A DNA stretch of 64,000 bases from contig FMEL01000017.1 of the NCBI GenBank assembly GCA_900066355.1, forward strand, positions 1,870-65,869, read 5' to 3'. Below the pieces are notes generated by a model, which saw only the letters and a list, made by a program, of their open reading frames with translations, was not told the origin of the DNA and made no database searches. The DNA is from an uncultured Ruminococcus sp. Lineage in GTDB: Bacteria > Bacillota > Clostridia > Lachnospirales > Lachnospiraceae. Shown in pieces: positions 1 to 8,852 of the stretch. Every line of letters starts with the position of its first letter. The stretch's first letter is position 1. Made by a program: the position numbers and the translations under genes.

Positions 1-204
1 AAATACAACGAACTGAAAGAAAAGTGCAGACCTTTTCTTCAAGCGTTGGAGCATTTCCCCGAAGTTGCTAAACTTTTTACCGAAAAAGTGAAGCAACTTT
101 TTTCTTTTAAGGAAGCACAGGAACGAGCCGAAAAAGAAGCAAGGGAAAAAGAACGACAGGAGCGTATCAAGGCTCGAAGAAACAAGCGTGGTATGGAAAG
201 ATAA
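1..204 (+). CDS. C-terminal fragment of a Mob/Pre (TnpZ-like) relaxase
   Basis: The reading frame is open from the first base and ends in TAA at 202-204. About 67 residues are visible: a predicted helical region (QALEHFPEVAKLF) followed by a highly charged Glu/Lys/Arg-rich tail, typical of the C terminus of Mob/Pre mobilisation proteins that nick oriT for plasmid or transposon transfer. The catalytic N terminus is outside the window. Its position just before a TnpW-like gene supports TnpZ of a Tn4451-type element. The assignment rests on tail similarity and context, so it is moderate. Confidence 0.5.
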   Translation, partial: KYNELKEKCRPFLQALEHFPEVAKLFTEKVKQLFSFKEAQERAEKEAREKERQERIKARRNKRGMER

Positions 205-322
205 CCATTTCCATTATACTCACGACTTAATGACTTCTTGATATATTGAAAATCTGCGGTTACTGGGTGCTCTAATGTGAATGCCCAGCAATCAAATTTT
301 ATGAAAGAGAGGAACTGACTAT

Positions 323-511
323 ATGAAAGAACAGAAATATTCTTATTCACAGCGAATTGGAAAGACAACATTCATCGTAAATGTAAAGCAGTCCGAAAGT
401 GCCAAAAAGCCTTTGAATACGGTGTTTCAGGACATCTGCAAGCACGAGGTTTTGGGTGGCTTTTTTACGGACAAATCGTTTAATTTAGAAAATCCACAAA
501 AAGTATCTTGA
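323..511 (+). CDS. tnpW: TnpW-like transposon protein
   Basis: A 62-residue protein with the pattern IGKTTFIVNV, then a KHEVLGG segment and a C terminus ending PQKVS, as in TnpW proteins of Tn4451-type elements. The molecular function of TnpW is not established. The start ATG is preceded by an AGAGAGGAA ribosome binding site at about 304-312. It is the last gene of the transposon; the following 510-2216 frame belongs to another gene. Confidence 0.7.
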   Translation: MKEQKYSYSQRIGKTTFIVNVKQSESAKKPLNTVFQDICKHEVLGGFFTDKSFNLENPQKVS

Positions 512-2216
512 CAAACTCGACCCCGAAGGAACAGGCTACCGTGCAAAGTCAAGATTTGCAAGATTTTATAATATTCCGGAACTGATGAATATGTTTAAGG
601 AGATTGCAGATATCAAGACTTCCGATCAGTTAAAGCTTCCTGTGCCAGAGGCGGAATATGAAACAGTGGTGCTGAAACCAACGGAACAGCAGAAAGAAAT
701 CGTAGAAAGTCTGGGGGAACGTGCAGAAGTTGTCAGAAACGGAGGGGTAGATGCTTCGGTTGATAATATGCTGAAAATTACCAATGATGGAAGAAAATTG
801 GCATTGGATCAGCGTTTGGTGAACGAATTATTGCCAGATAATCCAGAAAGCAAAATATCAGTCTGTGCAGAGAAAAGTTATGAGATCTGGAAAGACACGG
901 CAGCACAGAAATCTGCACAATTGATTTTCTGTGACTTGAGCACACCGAAAGGTGATGGCAGTTTCAATGTTTATGATGACTTGAAGCAGAAACTGATAGC
1001 GAAAGGTGTACCGGAAAAAGAGATTGCTTTTATTCATGATGCAAATACAGAAGCAAAGAAGACGGAGCTGTTTGGAAAAGTGAAATCCGGGCAGGTTCGT
1101 TTTTTGATTGGCTCAACAGCAAAGATGGGTGCCGGGACCAACGTGCAGGATCGTCTGATTGCGTTGCACCATCTGGATATTGGCTGGAAACCATCTGATT
1201 TGGAACAGAGGGAAGGGCGTATTATCCGTCAGGGAAATCATAATAAAAAGGTTCATATCTTCCGGTATGTAACTGAATCCACATTTGACAGCTACATGTG
1301 GCAGTTGATTGAGAACAAGCAGAAATTCATTTCTCAGATTATGACCAGCAAAGCACCTGTGCGAAGCTGTGAAGATGTGGACGAAGCGGCACTTTCCTAT
1401 GCAGAGGTCAAAGCTCTTGCAACCGGAAATCCAGCAGTAAAAGAGAAGATGGCATTGGATGTTGATGTGGCAAAATTAAAACTTTTAAAAGCCAACCACA
1501 TGAATAACCAGTACCGCCTGGAAGATGATATTGCAAGGAATTTTCCACAACAGATTGCAAAACTGACAGAAATCATTGACAGCTACAAGGCAGACATCGC
1601 TCATTACTCAGAGCATAAAATCACAGATCCAGAGCAGTTTACTATGGAGATTGGCGGCAAAGAGTTCACAGAAAAGAAAGAGGCAGGAGCAGCACTTCTG
1701 GCGGTATGTAAAGATATTAAAGCTGTAGATGCTGCGATGGATATCGGAAACTATCAGGGATTCAATATGAGGATTCAGTTTGATGGATGGAGTAAAGAAT
1801 TTATTCTATCTGTCAAACATGAGGCTGTCTCGAAAGTTCATCTTGGAGCAGATGCACTTGGAAATATTACTCGTATCAACAATCTGTTGGACAGTTATCC
1901 AGAGAAGCTTTCAGAAGCACAACAAAGACTGGAAACAGTATATGAACAGCTTGCAAATGCAAAAGAAGAGGTTGGAAAGCCATTTCCAAAAGAAGAGGAG
2001 TTGAACCAGAAACTGGAGCGACTGTCAGAATTAAATGCATTGCTCAATATGGATGAACGGGAAGATGCAGAAACAGAGGTGTCTGAATCAGATGAGAAAG
2101 AAGAAAGACCGACACGTGGTTCTATCCATGAAAAACTGCAGATTTATAAAGAAAAGAGTCAGCGGGAAAGTGAAACTGGCAAGGAAAACAGAAAACGGGA
2201 CTTCGGTCTGGAATAA
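510..2216 (+). pseudogene. SNF2-type helicase of an ICE, 5' part lost to an insertion
   Basis: This is the C-terminal part of the very large methylase/SNF2 helicase found in Clostridial ICEs. Homologous sequence begins without a start codon at about 510 (PEGTGYRAKSRFARFY); the first in-frame ATG is at 585. Helicase C-terminal signatures are visible: LIGSTAKMGAGTNVQDR near residue 180 and DLEQREGRIIRQGN near 206, the motif VI arginine region, followed by long charged coiled-coil segments ending in GSIHEKLQIYK. The N-terminal methylase and helicase motifs I-III are missing, so the fragment is very unlikely to be active. Such proteins usually lie at the end of the conjugation module, as here, before a YodL/DUF4316 protein. 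Confidence 0.8.
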
Positions 2217-2296
2217 ATAAACAGGAAAGATGGCATAATTTGGTAGAAGAAGGTTCTGCCTGTTATGCCATTTTTTAGAACACAGGAGGAACTTAT

Positions 2297-5035
2297 ATGG
2301 CGAGAAATATGATAACAGGAAAAGAAACGCAGAAAATGCAGGAATATACGCAGGAACGGATTGCTCAGGCAGAGCGTAGAGATATAGAATTTTCAACAGA
2401 TGTAAAAGAACAGATTTTTGAATATGCGAATCTGATCGGCGAGGAAGAGAAAGTTAGGAATTTGGTAAGAAATCTGGCAGATGCAGTGAGTCAGGCAGAT
2501 CAAGAAGGTGTAGAGGATTTGCTGGATGACGCAAGAATGGATATTCAAGAACTGCTGGATCCAACCATAGGTAAGCTGGAATTACGTGACTATGGATATA
2601 CAGCAGAAGATATGGTGCCACTTAGAAAAGAAGCAGCCTTGGATTATCACAGAATGGGTTCTAAGATTTATTGCCTTGGAAGTGATGGCAGTAAAGGTGA
2701 ATATGCGAGTAAAGAAATGATACAGGCACACGACGGTTTGTTTGGAATGGAATTGCAGATGTGGGAACGGATAAAGGATAACAACCTAGATTATGCAGAA
2801 GAAAATTTAGGAGCATTTCAGGAGCCTATGAGTGTCATTGAGCAGGAAGAAGCACTGAAATTATACGATGCCGGAGCAGATATCTATCTGATCACTAATT
2901 TTTCATCACCGATGTATGTCACAGAACGCATGGAAATTGAACGAGGACCGGAACATTATCAGATGTCTATGACAGAACTGGAGCGTTTCCGCAGTCTGGA
3001 ATGGGAAATGCAGAAATATCCACAGATTCAGTCTTTGAAAGAAGCAAACCTGTTGTTAGGAACAAGAAGGACATTTGGAATTTATCAGATCCGGGATGAT
3101 TCACCGGGCGAAAACTATGCATTTATGAATATGAGTTTTATTGAAAGTCATGGTATGCAGATAAAAAAAGAAGATTATAAACTGGTCTATGTTGGTGAAT
3201 TATCAGGAAATATGTCACTGGATGATATTTTTGAAAGGTTCAACATTGACAGACCGGAAGACTTCCGTGGTCACTCCCTGTCTGTCAGTGATATCGTAGT
3301 TCTGAATGACGGGGAAAAGGTAACTGCCCATTTTGTAGACAGTATCAGTTTTGAACAGCTGGATTCTTTCCTGAATCTGGAAGAACAGGTTCTTAATGAA
3401 CTGGCATATGAGGTAGGAGAACGGTATTTTGCTATTCAGAGAACAGAAGAAGGATATGATTATTCCTTTTACGATGAAGATTTCCGCTTGATAGATGGTG
3501 GCGTTTATGAGAATGATGAAATTTCTATTGAAGAAGCGGCAGAGGAACTTCTGGAAGACGAAGGCTGGAATGGAGAACGCATCCGTGGAGATTATGATCG
3601 GTTGATGGAGAAAGTAGAAGAAATGGATGAGGTTGTAATGGCAGAGATTCAGAAAAGCCAGGGCGAATATAAGCCTTTGGCAAAGGTGGAGGAACTGGAA
3701 GAAGCAAATTATAACATGATTGATAACGTCCTTAACAATATGCCACCGAAGAAAGAACCATATCTGGAATACTTTGCGGCAGAATGCGATGAGTTCCATG
3801 ATATGGGAGCGTATGAAAAAAGTACCGATGCTAATCAGATTGCTGCAGTCTATGAAAAATATAGGGAGAATCCAAAAACAGCGTATCTGGGATGCTCGAT
3901 GGGAATTATTTATCATGATCCGGAAGACAGTTACTATGATGAAGCTGAATTTGCAATTGTAAAAGGAAATACTGTGTTTGGAAATCTGATGGATGATGTT
4001 CGGTTTTATGGGGAACTTGCATTGGTACGGGAAGGAATTGAGAAAATTCATGAAGCATTACCTGACTATAAGTACGTTCCGATGCGGGATGTTCGAGAAG
4101 CAATGTATCCAGAGAAGATGACCACAGAACAGTTAGTAGAGGCACTGGATGAGATTGCAGAAGCGTTTGATCCATATGAGTATCGGGATAATGTGGAGCC
4201 GGGAGAAAATACGGTACAGGAAGTAATGCTGGATTTGCGAAGTGGAAATATTCATTACTATGTTTCTTACTTGAAAGATATTGTAGACGAAGAATGCGAC
4301 TTGTCTGTTCGTGCAGGTGTATTGATTGAAAGGCTAAAAGCCTATGAACCGGAACTTCCAAAAGATATGCAACCAATGGTGTATGTGAATTATTGTGAGA
4401 AAAGTGAACTGGGGAATCCAAGATGCCAGAAGTTATCTGATTTGGATTCCAAAACCATAGAACAGGACAAAGTCTGGTATGCTGATCGTGATCCAAAGAC
4501 TAACAAACCAAAAACGACAGCACAGATGTTTTTTACAGTATATTATGCTGAGAAGGGCGACAAGATGCTGCATCATTTTCAAGGTAAGATAGATATTGGT
4601 ACCGGAAACGGCGGTATCATCAGTCAGTTAAAGATGCAGAATGAAATGAAATTGACAGATGAAAGCTGGATCAGCTACCAGCAAGGAAAAGGCAATGAAG
4701 AGTATCAGAAGTATATGGAAGATCTGACAGATATGCAGAATCATGTACTGCCGTATCTGCAGAGCTTTTGCAGCCTGGAAGAAAAAGGTGTGAAGGAGAG
4801 ACGAGAACAGCAGGTAGCAGAGAAAAATGAGAGCAGAGAAGCTGTGCCAAGAACTGGCGGTGAAGCAAATATAGCAGTTAAGGATGCGGGGAAAGCTGAA
4901 AGAAAGGAAATAACAGGAAAAGAGAAGAAACCGTCGATCCATGAACGCTTGGAAATCAATAAGAGAATCATCCAGGAAAAACAGGGAAAAGATGAGCCGG
5001 AGAGAGGAGCTGATTTGAGTGTAAGGATGGTGTAG
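2297..5035 (+). CDS. YodL/DUF4316-type large ICE accessory protein
   Basis: A 912-residue acidic protein without membrane segments. Around residues 255-355 it has a YodL-like segment (FGIYQIRDDSPG to DIVVLNDGEKVTAHFVDS), and it ends in the KKPSIHERLEINK tail seen in DUF4316 proteins; the same SIHE(K/R)L tail closes the preceding helicase fragment. Start ATG 2297 follows AGGAGG at 2284-2289. Proteins of this type accompany the helicase gene in Clostridial conjugative elements; their biochemical role is not known to me. The gene appears intact and ends at a wobble-rich terminator. Confidence 0.75.
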   Translation: MARNMITGKETQKMQEYTQERIAQAERRDIEFSTDVKEQIFEYANLIGEEEKVRNLVRNLADAVSQADQEGVEDLLDDARMDIQELLDPTIGKLELRDYGYTAEDMVPLRKEAALDYHRMGSKIYCLGSDGSKGEYASKEMIQAHDGLFGMELQMWERIKDNNLDYAEENLGAFQEPMSVIEQEEALKLYDAGADIYLITNFSSPMYVTERMEIERGPEHYQMSMTELERFRSLEWEMQKYPQIQSLKEANLLLGTRRTFGIYQIRDDSPGENYAFMNMSFIESHGMQIKKEDYKLVYVGELSGNMSLDDIFERFNIDRPEDFRGHSLSVSDIVVLNDGEKVTAHFVDSISFEQLDSFLNLEEQVLNELAYEVGERYFAIQRTEEGYDYSFYDEDFRLIDGGVYENDEISIEEAAEELLEDEGWNGERIRGDYDRLMEKVEEMDEVVMAEIQKSQGEYKPLAKVEELEEANYNMIDNVLNNMPPKKEPYLEYFAAECDEFHDMGAYEKSTDANQIAAVYEKYRENPKTAYLGCSMGIIYHDPEDSYYDEAEFAIVKGNTVFGNLMDDVRFYGELALVREGIEKIHEALPDYKYVPMRDVREAMYPEKMTTEQLVEALDEIAEAFDPYEYRDNVEPGENTVQEVMLDLRSGNIHYYVSYLKDIVDEECDLSVRAGVLIERLKAYEPELPKDMQPMVYVNYCEKSELGNPRCQKLSDLDSKTIEQDKVWYADRDPKTNKPKTTAQMFFTVYYAEKGDKMLHHFQGKIDIGTGNGGIISQLKMQNEMKLTDESWISYQQGKGNEEYQKYMEDLTDMQNHVLPYLQSFCSLEEKGVKERREQQVAEKNESREAVPRTGGEANIAVKDAGKAERKEITGKEKKPSIHERLEINKRIIQEKQGKDEPERGADLSVRMV

Positions 5036-5050
5036 TATAAGATAGAATGG

Positions 5051-5095
5051 AGTCGGAGGTCACAGATAACAATGTGGCTTTCGGCTTTTTGTTTT
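5051..5095 (+). terminator. Intrinsic terminator after the YodL-type gene
   Basis: A 14-bp stem with several G-T pairs (5051-5064 with 5073-5086), an 8-nt loop and a TTTTTG run. It closes the ICE backbone transcript. Confidence 0.6.
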
Positions 5096-5321
5096 GAATG
5101 ATTATGCTTCAAACTTTTATGTGATAAACGTAACTTGCTGTGATATTATAAAAATGATATAAGCGAAAATGACTTTTGCGGAAAGGAAAGTATCTTTATT
5201 TTTTTATGTGTATGCTTCCTATTGTGGAAATGAATACTTGCAAAGTTGATAACTAATATTTTTTTGCTATTACAGGTGCAATAAGAACATGTAATAGCGG
5301 AAATGAGGAATAGTTACTTGT

Positions 5322-5634
5322 AGATAGAGAAGTATATTGCGGATAAAATAACATCTCTATGTGAAAAGCGTGATATCAGTAAATGCAGATTATCGCAACT
5401 GTCGGGAATTTCCCAGTCGTCACTGGGAAGAATCATGGCGCAGGAAAACCTGCCGTCGCTGATCACACTTGAAAAATATGTACAGCTTTGGGCGTGACAT
5501 TATCGTAGTTTTTTCAGGAAGATAATTCAGAGAATCTGACAGAAAAACAGAAAGAAGTTCTAGGAATATGGAACGATCTGAGTACAAATGAGCAGGAAAC
5601 AGTAATGTCAATGCTGCGTGGACTTCGGAAGTAG
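5322..5634 (+). pseudogene. Broken XRE-family regulator
   Basis: The first part translates as a helix-turn-helix (KCRLSQLSGISQSSLGRIM). It shifts frame near 5468, where the continuation (KICTALGVTLS) needs one extra base, and a TAG follows where a Gln codon would fit. The rest reads NLTEKQKEVLGIWNDLS and ends at TAG 5632-5634. No credible start codon is present. One frameshift plus one nonsense codon make it non-functional. Confidence 0.75.
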
Positions 5635-5673
5635 AAGAACAGTTCGGGTATATGTATCGGCTGTTCTTTTTTG
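5635..5673 (+). terminator. Intrinsic terminator
   Basis: AAGAACAG at 5635-5642 pairs with CTGTTCTT at 5661-5668, followed by a T-rich run. It belongs to the broken XRE gene. Confidence 0.75.
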
Positions 5674-5770
5674 TTTTTCGGGCGTTAAAACGATAAATTT
5701 TTCTTGTGTATAGTTGAGCGTTAAAGTATAATAAAATCAATTTTTTGCATAAGATTAGAGCTATAATAAG

Positions 5771-5840
5771 GAAATCGGCAAACCAGATGAAAGTCTGGGA
5801 CGCAAAGCTACAGGGCCTGTAAAATGGCAGCCAGATGCAT
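5771..5840 (+). promoter_or_regulatory. Class I cyclic-di-GMP riboswitch (GEMM-I)
   Basis: The region contains the conserved GEMM-I elements in order: GGCAAACC, a short P2 stem with GAAA (CAGATGAAAGTCTG), GGGACGCAAAGCTAC, AGGGCCT, then ATGGCAGCC. These form the ligand pocket of c-di-GMP-I riboswitches. The closing P1 helix looks short. A terminator hairpin follows 9 nt later, which would give an OFF/ON transcription switch. There is no substantial gene directly downstream; the next is the XRE gene at 6236. Confidence 0.85.
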
Positions 5841-5848
5841 AAAATGAG

Positions 5849-5877
5849 GTGCACTGTCTGTTTGGCAGTGTTTTTTT
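5849..5877 (+). terminator. Terminator linked to the riboswitch
   Basis: CACTG at 5852-5856 pairs with CAGTG at 5866-5870, followed by seven Ts. It is the probable expression platform of the c-di-GMP riboswitch. Confidence 0.7.
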
Positions 5878-5880
5878 ACG

Positions 5881-6235
5881 GTGTTATTTCATAGACGTAA
5901 CAATAATGATTTTATCAGGAAAGAATGAGAAAAATAAAAGTATGAAAAAGGCAAAACGATGACTGGCAACAGTGGGAAAGAAGAACGGAGGCTCCGGCCC
6001 GGCACATTGGAAAATAAAAAATATGGAAAATAGTATGATAAGTGAAAAGCCCTGCGCAGGACCGGATGTGTTCTCGTGGGGCTTTTCTGCGTCTGATAAA
6101 GACAGGTTTTTTGCGGATTTCTCTAAAAACAGGAAAACTGTCAAAAAATATCATACATAGATCAAAAAGACTATATATGGGCGACCTTTTAAAGACGGTT
6201 TATATAAAATAGAAGAAAAAAAGGTGGTTGATTCC
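5881..6235 (+). other. Long leader without a clear gene
   Basis: No convincing protein gene is visible between the riboswitch terminator and the XRE gene. There is a 9-bp hairpin (GAAAAGCCC at 6044-6052 with GGGCTTTTC at 6079-6087) with a 26-nt loop. If the riboswitch lets transcription continue, this would be part of a leader reaching the XRE and agr genes. Confidence 0.4.
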
Positions 6236-6475
6236 GTGGATATAAAAACAGCGGTCATATATCGGTTAAACGATCTGATTAAGCAGAAAGATATCACAGT
6301 GAATGAAGCGGCGGTGCGCTCAGGCGTCCCGCCTTCAACACTGAAAAATATTTTGTATGGACAAAGCAGGAATGCTGGCGTAGTTACAATTAAAAAGATA
6401 TGCGATGGATTGGATATTACAATACAGGAATTTTTTGAAGATCCCATCTTCGCAGATTTGGAACCGGAGTTATAG
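6236..6475 (+). CDS. Small XRE-type transcriptional regulator
   Basis: About 79 residues, a single helix-turn-helix (NEAAVRSGVPPSTLKNIL) followed by a YGQ.. .VTIKKICDGL segment typical of compact Cro/C1-type regulators in Clostridia. The start is taken as GTG 6236 because AGGTGG at 6222-6227 lies 8 nt upstream; an earlier in-frame GTG at 6224 overlaps that site. It is the first gene before the agr cassette, same strand, and may regulate it. The target is unknown. Confidence 0.75.
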   Translation: MDIKTAVIYRLNDLIKQKDITVNEAAVRSGVPPSTLKNILYGQSRNAGVVTIKKICDGLDITIQEFFEDPIFADLEPEL

Positions 6476-6563
6476 GAACAGGCAAATAATCTTAGGATTC
6501 AGATTCTGCAAGATGGTTTTTTTATGGGAAAGGGTTAGAAGAAACTAACACTGGAGGATGAAT

Positions 6564-7301
6564 ATGTGTAAAATAGCAATTTGCGACGATGATAAAGAAT
6601 ACAGGGAGAAAATAAAGACGGTCATAAAAACGGAAGGGATTCTGTCTTCGAATGAGATACGGTTTTATGAATATGAATCAGGAAAAGAATTATTGGAAGA
6701 TGCGGATATTTTGCATGATCTGATTTTTATGGATATGCGTATGCCTGGATTGGATGGAAATAAAACAGTACTGAAGCTGAGGGAATATAATGAAGCAGCG
6801 ATATTGGTGTTCTGCTCCGGCTGTTTTGAACCGACTCCTGACAGCATTAATGTTGGACAACCGTTCCGGTACATCATGAAGGATCTGCATGACAGAAGTC
6901 TGAAAAAGGAAATACCTATGATTTTATTAAAAGTGAAATTGTGCTGTGGAGATTCTTCCGTGACAGTTACATCGGCGGGAAGGATAATGCGCATCCATAC
7001 GGAAGACATTTTATATATCTGTCTGGCGAAAAGGGGCTGTACGATATACATTGCTAGACAGGGAAAGATAGAAGAGATGCATTGCAAGGAATCTTTAAGT
7101 GATCTGTATGAGTGTCTGGCCGGAAGGGGATTTGAGTATGCACACAACAGCTATATTGTGAATTTGGCAAAAGTGGAAGGATTGGAAAAGAACGTTGCGT
7201 TGCTGTCGTTTGGAATCCAGTTGAATGTTTCGAGGTCGAGAAAAGGACAGTTTGCCGACGCACTGATAACATTTCTTGGGGAAAGGAACGGCATGGTATG
7301 A
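6564..7301 (+). CDS. AgrA-like LytTR response regulator
   Basis: A 245-residue response regulator. The receiver domain carries the acidic pocket DDD near residues 8-10, the phospho-acceptor Asp57 in FMDMRMPG and a Lys near 105. The C-terminal LytTR DNA-binding domain (about 135-240) includes EDILYI and the FEYAHNSYIVNL segment. ATG 6564 is chosen because GGAGG at 6553-6557 is 6 nt upstream, whereas ATG 6558 touches it. The stop overlaps the kinase start as ATGA, indicating translational coupling. It is expected to act on promoters in response to the AgrC-like kinase. Confidence 0.85.
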   Translation: MCKIAICDDDKEYREKIKTVIKTEGILSSNEIRFYEYESGKELLEDADILHDLIFMDMRMPGLDGNKTVLKLREYNEAAILVFCSGCFEPTPDSINVGQPFRYIMKDLHDRSLKKEIPMILLKVKLCCGDSSVTVTSAGRIMRIHTEDILYICLAKRGCTIYIARQGKIEEMHCKESLSDLYECLAGRGFEYAHNSYIVNLAKVEGLEKNVALLSFGIQLNVSRSRKGQFADALITFLGERNGMV

Positions 7302-8592
7302 TAATAAGAGATTATTTGATTTGTCTTCTTCAGATGTATCTGTTGGAGGACTTGGAAAAGAACATACTCCCATACAGAAGAGAAAGATTCTGGGAAAATT
7401 TCTCGTATATTGTATCGCAGCACTGGCAATGTTCGGAACCAACCGCCTGGAATCCTCAATACTTAATATGGTAATGATTCCGGTAATCTATATGATCGCG
7501 TCTATGGTTGTGTTCCGGGGAAATATATGGAAGAAGCTGGTTACGGTATGCTGCTATTATGTGCTGGCAATTATTCCCGAATTTCTCTTTGCGGCACTTA
7601 CGAATGCATATGGCGTGACTGGTGCGTCCGAGGGCTTCAGGACTGAAACAGAAAAGACATTAGCACTCCTGCTGATGAGTACCATGACATTTCTGTTTAT
7701 TAAATGCATTAATCAGGTAACAAGGAAAAGGGATTATCTGACGATTGAAAATAAAACATTTACAGTGCTGCTCATGCTGCCAACCGCAACGATCGTTATG
7801 TTAGGATGTATGTTTTATTCGCACACTTCTTTTGAAGGAATGAACAGGGTCATGGTTCCGGTAGGAGCTTCGCTTCTGTTAATGACGAATATCTTCATTT
7901 TCACAGTATTTGACAGGTTTGTAGAAAAATCAGAAGAAGTGAAGAAGATGGACCGGCTATACCAGAAAAGCAGGGCGGAGATTGCCAATCTGCAGTATAT
8001 GAATAAGGTTAATGAGGATAACAGAGCATTCTTACACGATATAAATAAATTTATCTGTACAGTAGCCGGCTTGATAGAAGAAGGAGAGAATCAAGAGGTT
8101 AAGGACATCATGGAACATTTAGGCGTCCGGATTCAGAATCTTCAAAAAAGTGTATATTGTGAGCATCCGATCTTGAACAGCATCCTATGTGAAAGAAAAT
8201 TTCTTGCAGAATCTAAGGATATATCCTATAGGATTACCCTGGGTAATGATCTCAGACTGGATTTTCTGGAAGAGTTGGATTTGATCTCGATCGTAGGGAA
8301 TCTTTTGGATAACGCACTGGAAGCGGCAGAAAAGACAGAAGATGGCAGATATGTGGAATGCAGGATGTATATGGGAAATGCGGGGCATTTCCTTGTCATG
8401 GAATTTTGCAATGGGTATGTCGTCCCTCTGTTAAAGGACAAGGACAGGTACATAAGCACCAAAAGAGACGCGGACAGTCACGGGATCGGACTGCACACGG
8501 TTGGAAAACTGGTTAAAAAGTATGCGGGAATTATGCGAGTGGAGGCAGGAGAACGGGAGTTCTCTGTTAAGCTGATCTTTACAATCAAATAA
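7298..8592 (+). CDS. AgrC-like GHKL sensor kinase, needs a -1 frameshift
   Basis: The body of the protein (from about 7402) has several membrane segments (MVMIPVIYMIASMVVF, LVTVCCYYVLAIIPEFLF and others), then the dimerisation segment with phospho-acceptor His in FLHDINKFI near 8035, and the ATPase with GNLLDNALEAAE and HGIGLHTVGKLV. The natural start ATG 7298 overlaps the regulator stop and encodes a hydrophobic N terminus (MIIRDYLICLLQMYLLEDL), but it is in another frame from the body. The frames join by a -1 step at about 7396-7402. Either one A was lost from an A-run, or ribosomes slip there. Without the shift only an N-terminally altered kinase starting inside the regulator gene is possible. 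Confidence 0.8.
7396..7402 (+). other. AAATTTC heptamer at the agrC frame junction
   Basis: In the frame of ATG 7298 the bases read A-AAT-TTC, which fits the X-XXY-YYZ pattern of -1 slippery sites. A -1 slip would join the hydrophobic N terminus exactly to the LVYCIAAL segment of the kinase. A plain one-base deletion explains the same observation. Confidence 0.4.
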
Positions 8593-8600
8593 GGACGTGC

Positions 8601-8658
8601 AAAAATCGCCCAAAAAGTTACCGTTTTTGCCGCGGTAATTGAAAAGAGGGCGATTTTT
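8601..8658 (+). terminator. Nested hairpin between kinase and AgrD genes
   Basis: AAAAATCGCCC at 8601-8611 pairs perfectly with GGGCGATTTTT at 8648-8658, and inside the loop TTACCG pairs with CGGTAA. The T-rich 3' arm resembles a terminator or attenuator that would set the ratio of signalling genes to the peptide genes. Confidence 0.55.
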
Positions 8659-8693
8659 GTGTAAACTTTCGGAAAAAAGGAGGCTTTGTAACT

Positions 8694-8852
8694 ATGAAAA
8701 AAATAATCAGAAAAAACCTGGGAATCAAACTGCTTGGAGCTGTAAACTGTCTTGCACTCTGCTTGACGGCGTATACGGCAAATCTGGCGTGCAACTGGCT
8801 GTACTATCAGGAAGATGAGCCGGAAGAAGTTAAGAAAATGAGGAAATTCTAG
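8694..8852 (+). CDS. agrD: AgrD-like cyclic autoinducer precursor
   Basis: A 52-residue peptide with the AgrD layout: amphipathic N-terminal helix with Lys/Arg (KKIIRKNLGIKLLGAVNCL), a core with a single Cys after a small-residue stretch (ANLACNWLYYQ), and an acidic/basic recognition tail (DEPEEVKKMRKF). By analogy the thiolactone ring would close from Cys33 onto a residue about four positions later (ring CNWLY). AGGAGG lies 9-14 nt before the ATG. It is immediately followed by AgrB, whose GTG start overlaps the TAG stop by one base. Confidence 0.85.
   Translation: MKKIIRKNLGIKLLGAVNCLALCLTAYTANLACNWLYYQEDEPEEVKKMRKF

Larger units (their letters stand above)
1..511 (+). mobile_element. Right end of a Tn4451-like mobilizable transposon
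   Basis: The stretch holds the 3' end of a Mob/Pre-type relaxase gene followed by a TnpW-like gene, the same order as tnpZ-tnpW at the right end of Tn4451. Directly after the tnpW stop codon the sequence becomes the interior of an ICE helicase gene, open in frame from about 489. This suggests that the transposon inserted into that gene; the left end lies outside the window. TnpX-type elements are known to use GA dinucleotides at their ends, and a GA occurs at 510-511, but the exact boundary is inferred. Confidence 0.55.

Noticed and set aside
3215..4051. A 278-codon open frame on the minus strand
   Set aside because: It lies antisense within the YodL-type gene, has no ribosome binding site, and its translation has low-complexity Phe/Ile/His-rich composition typical of shadow frames.
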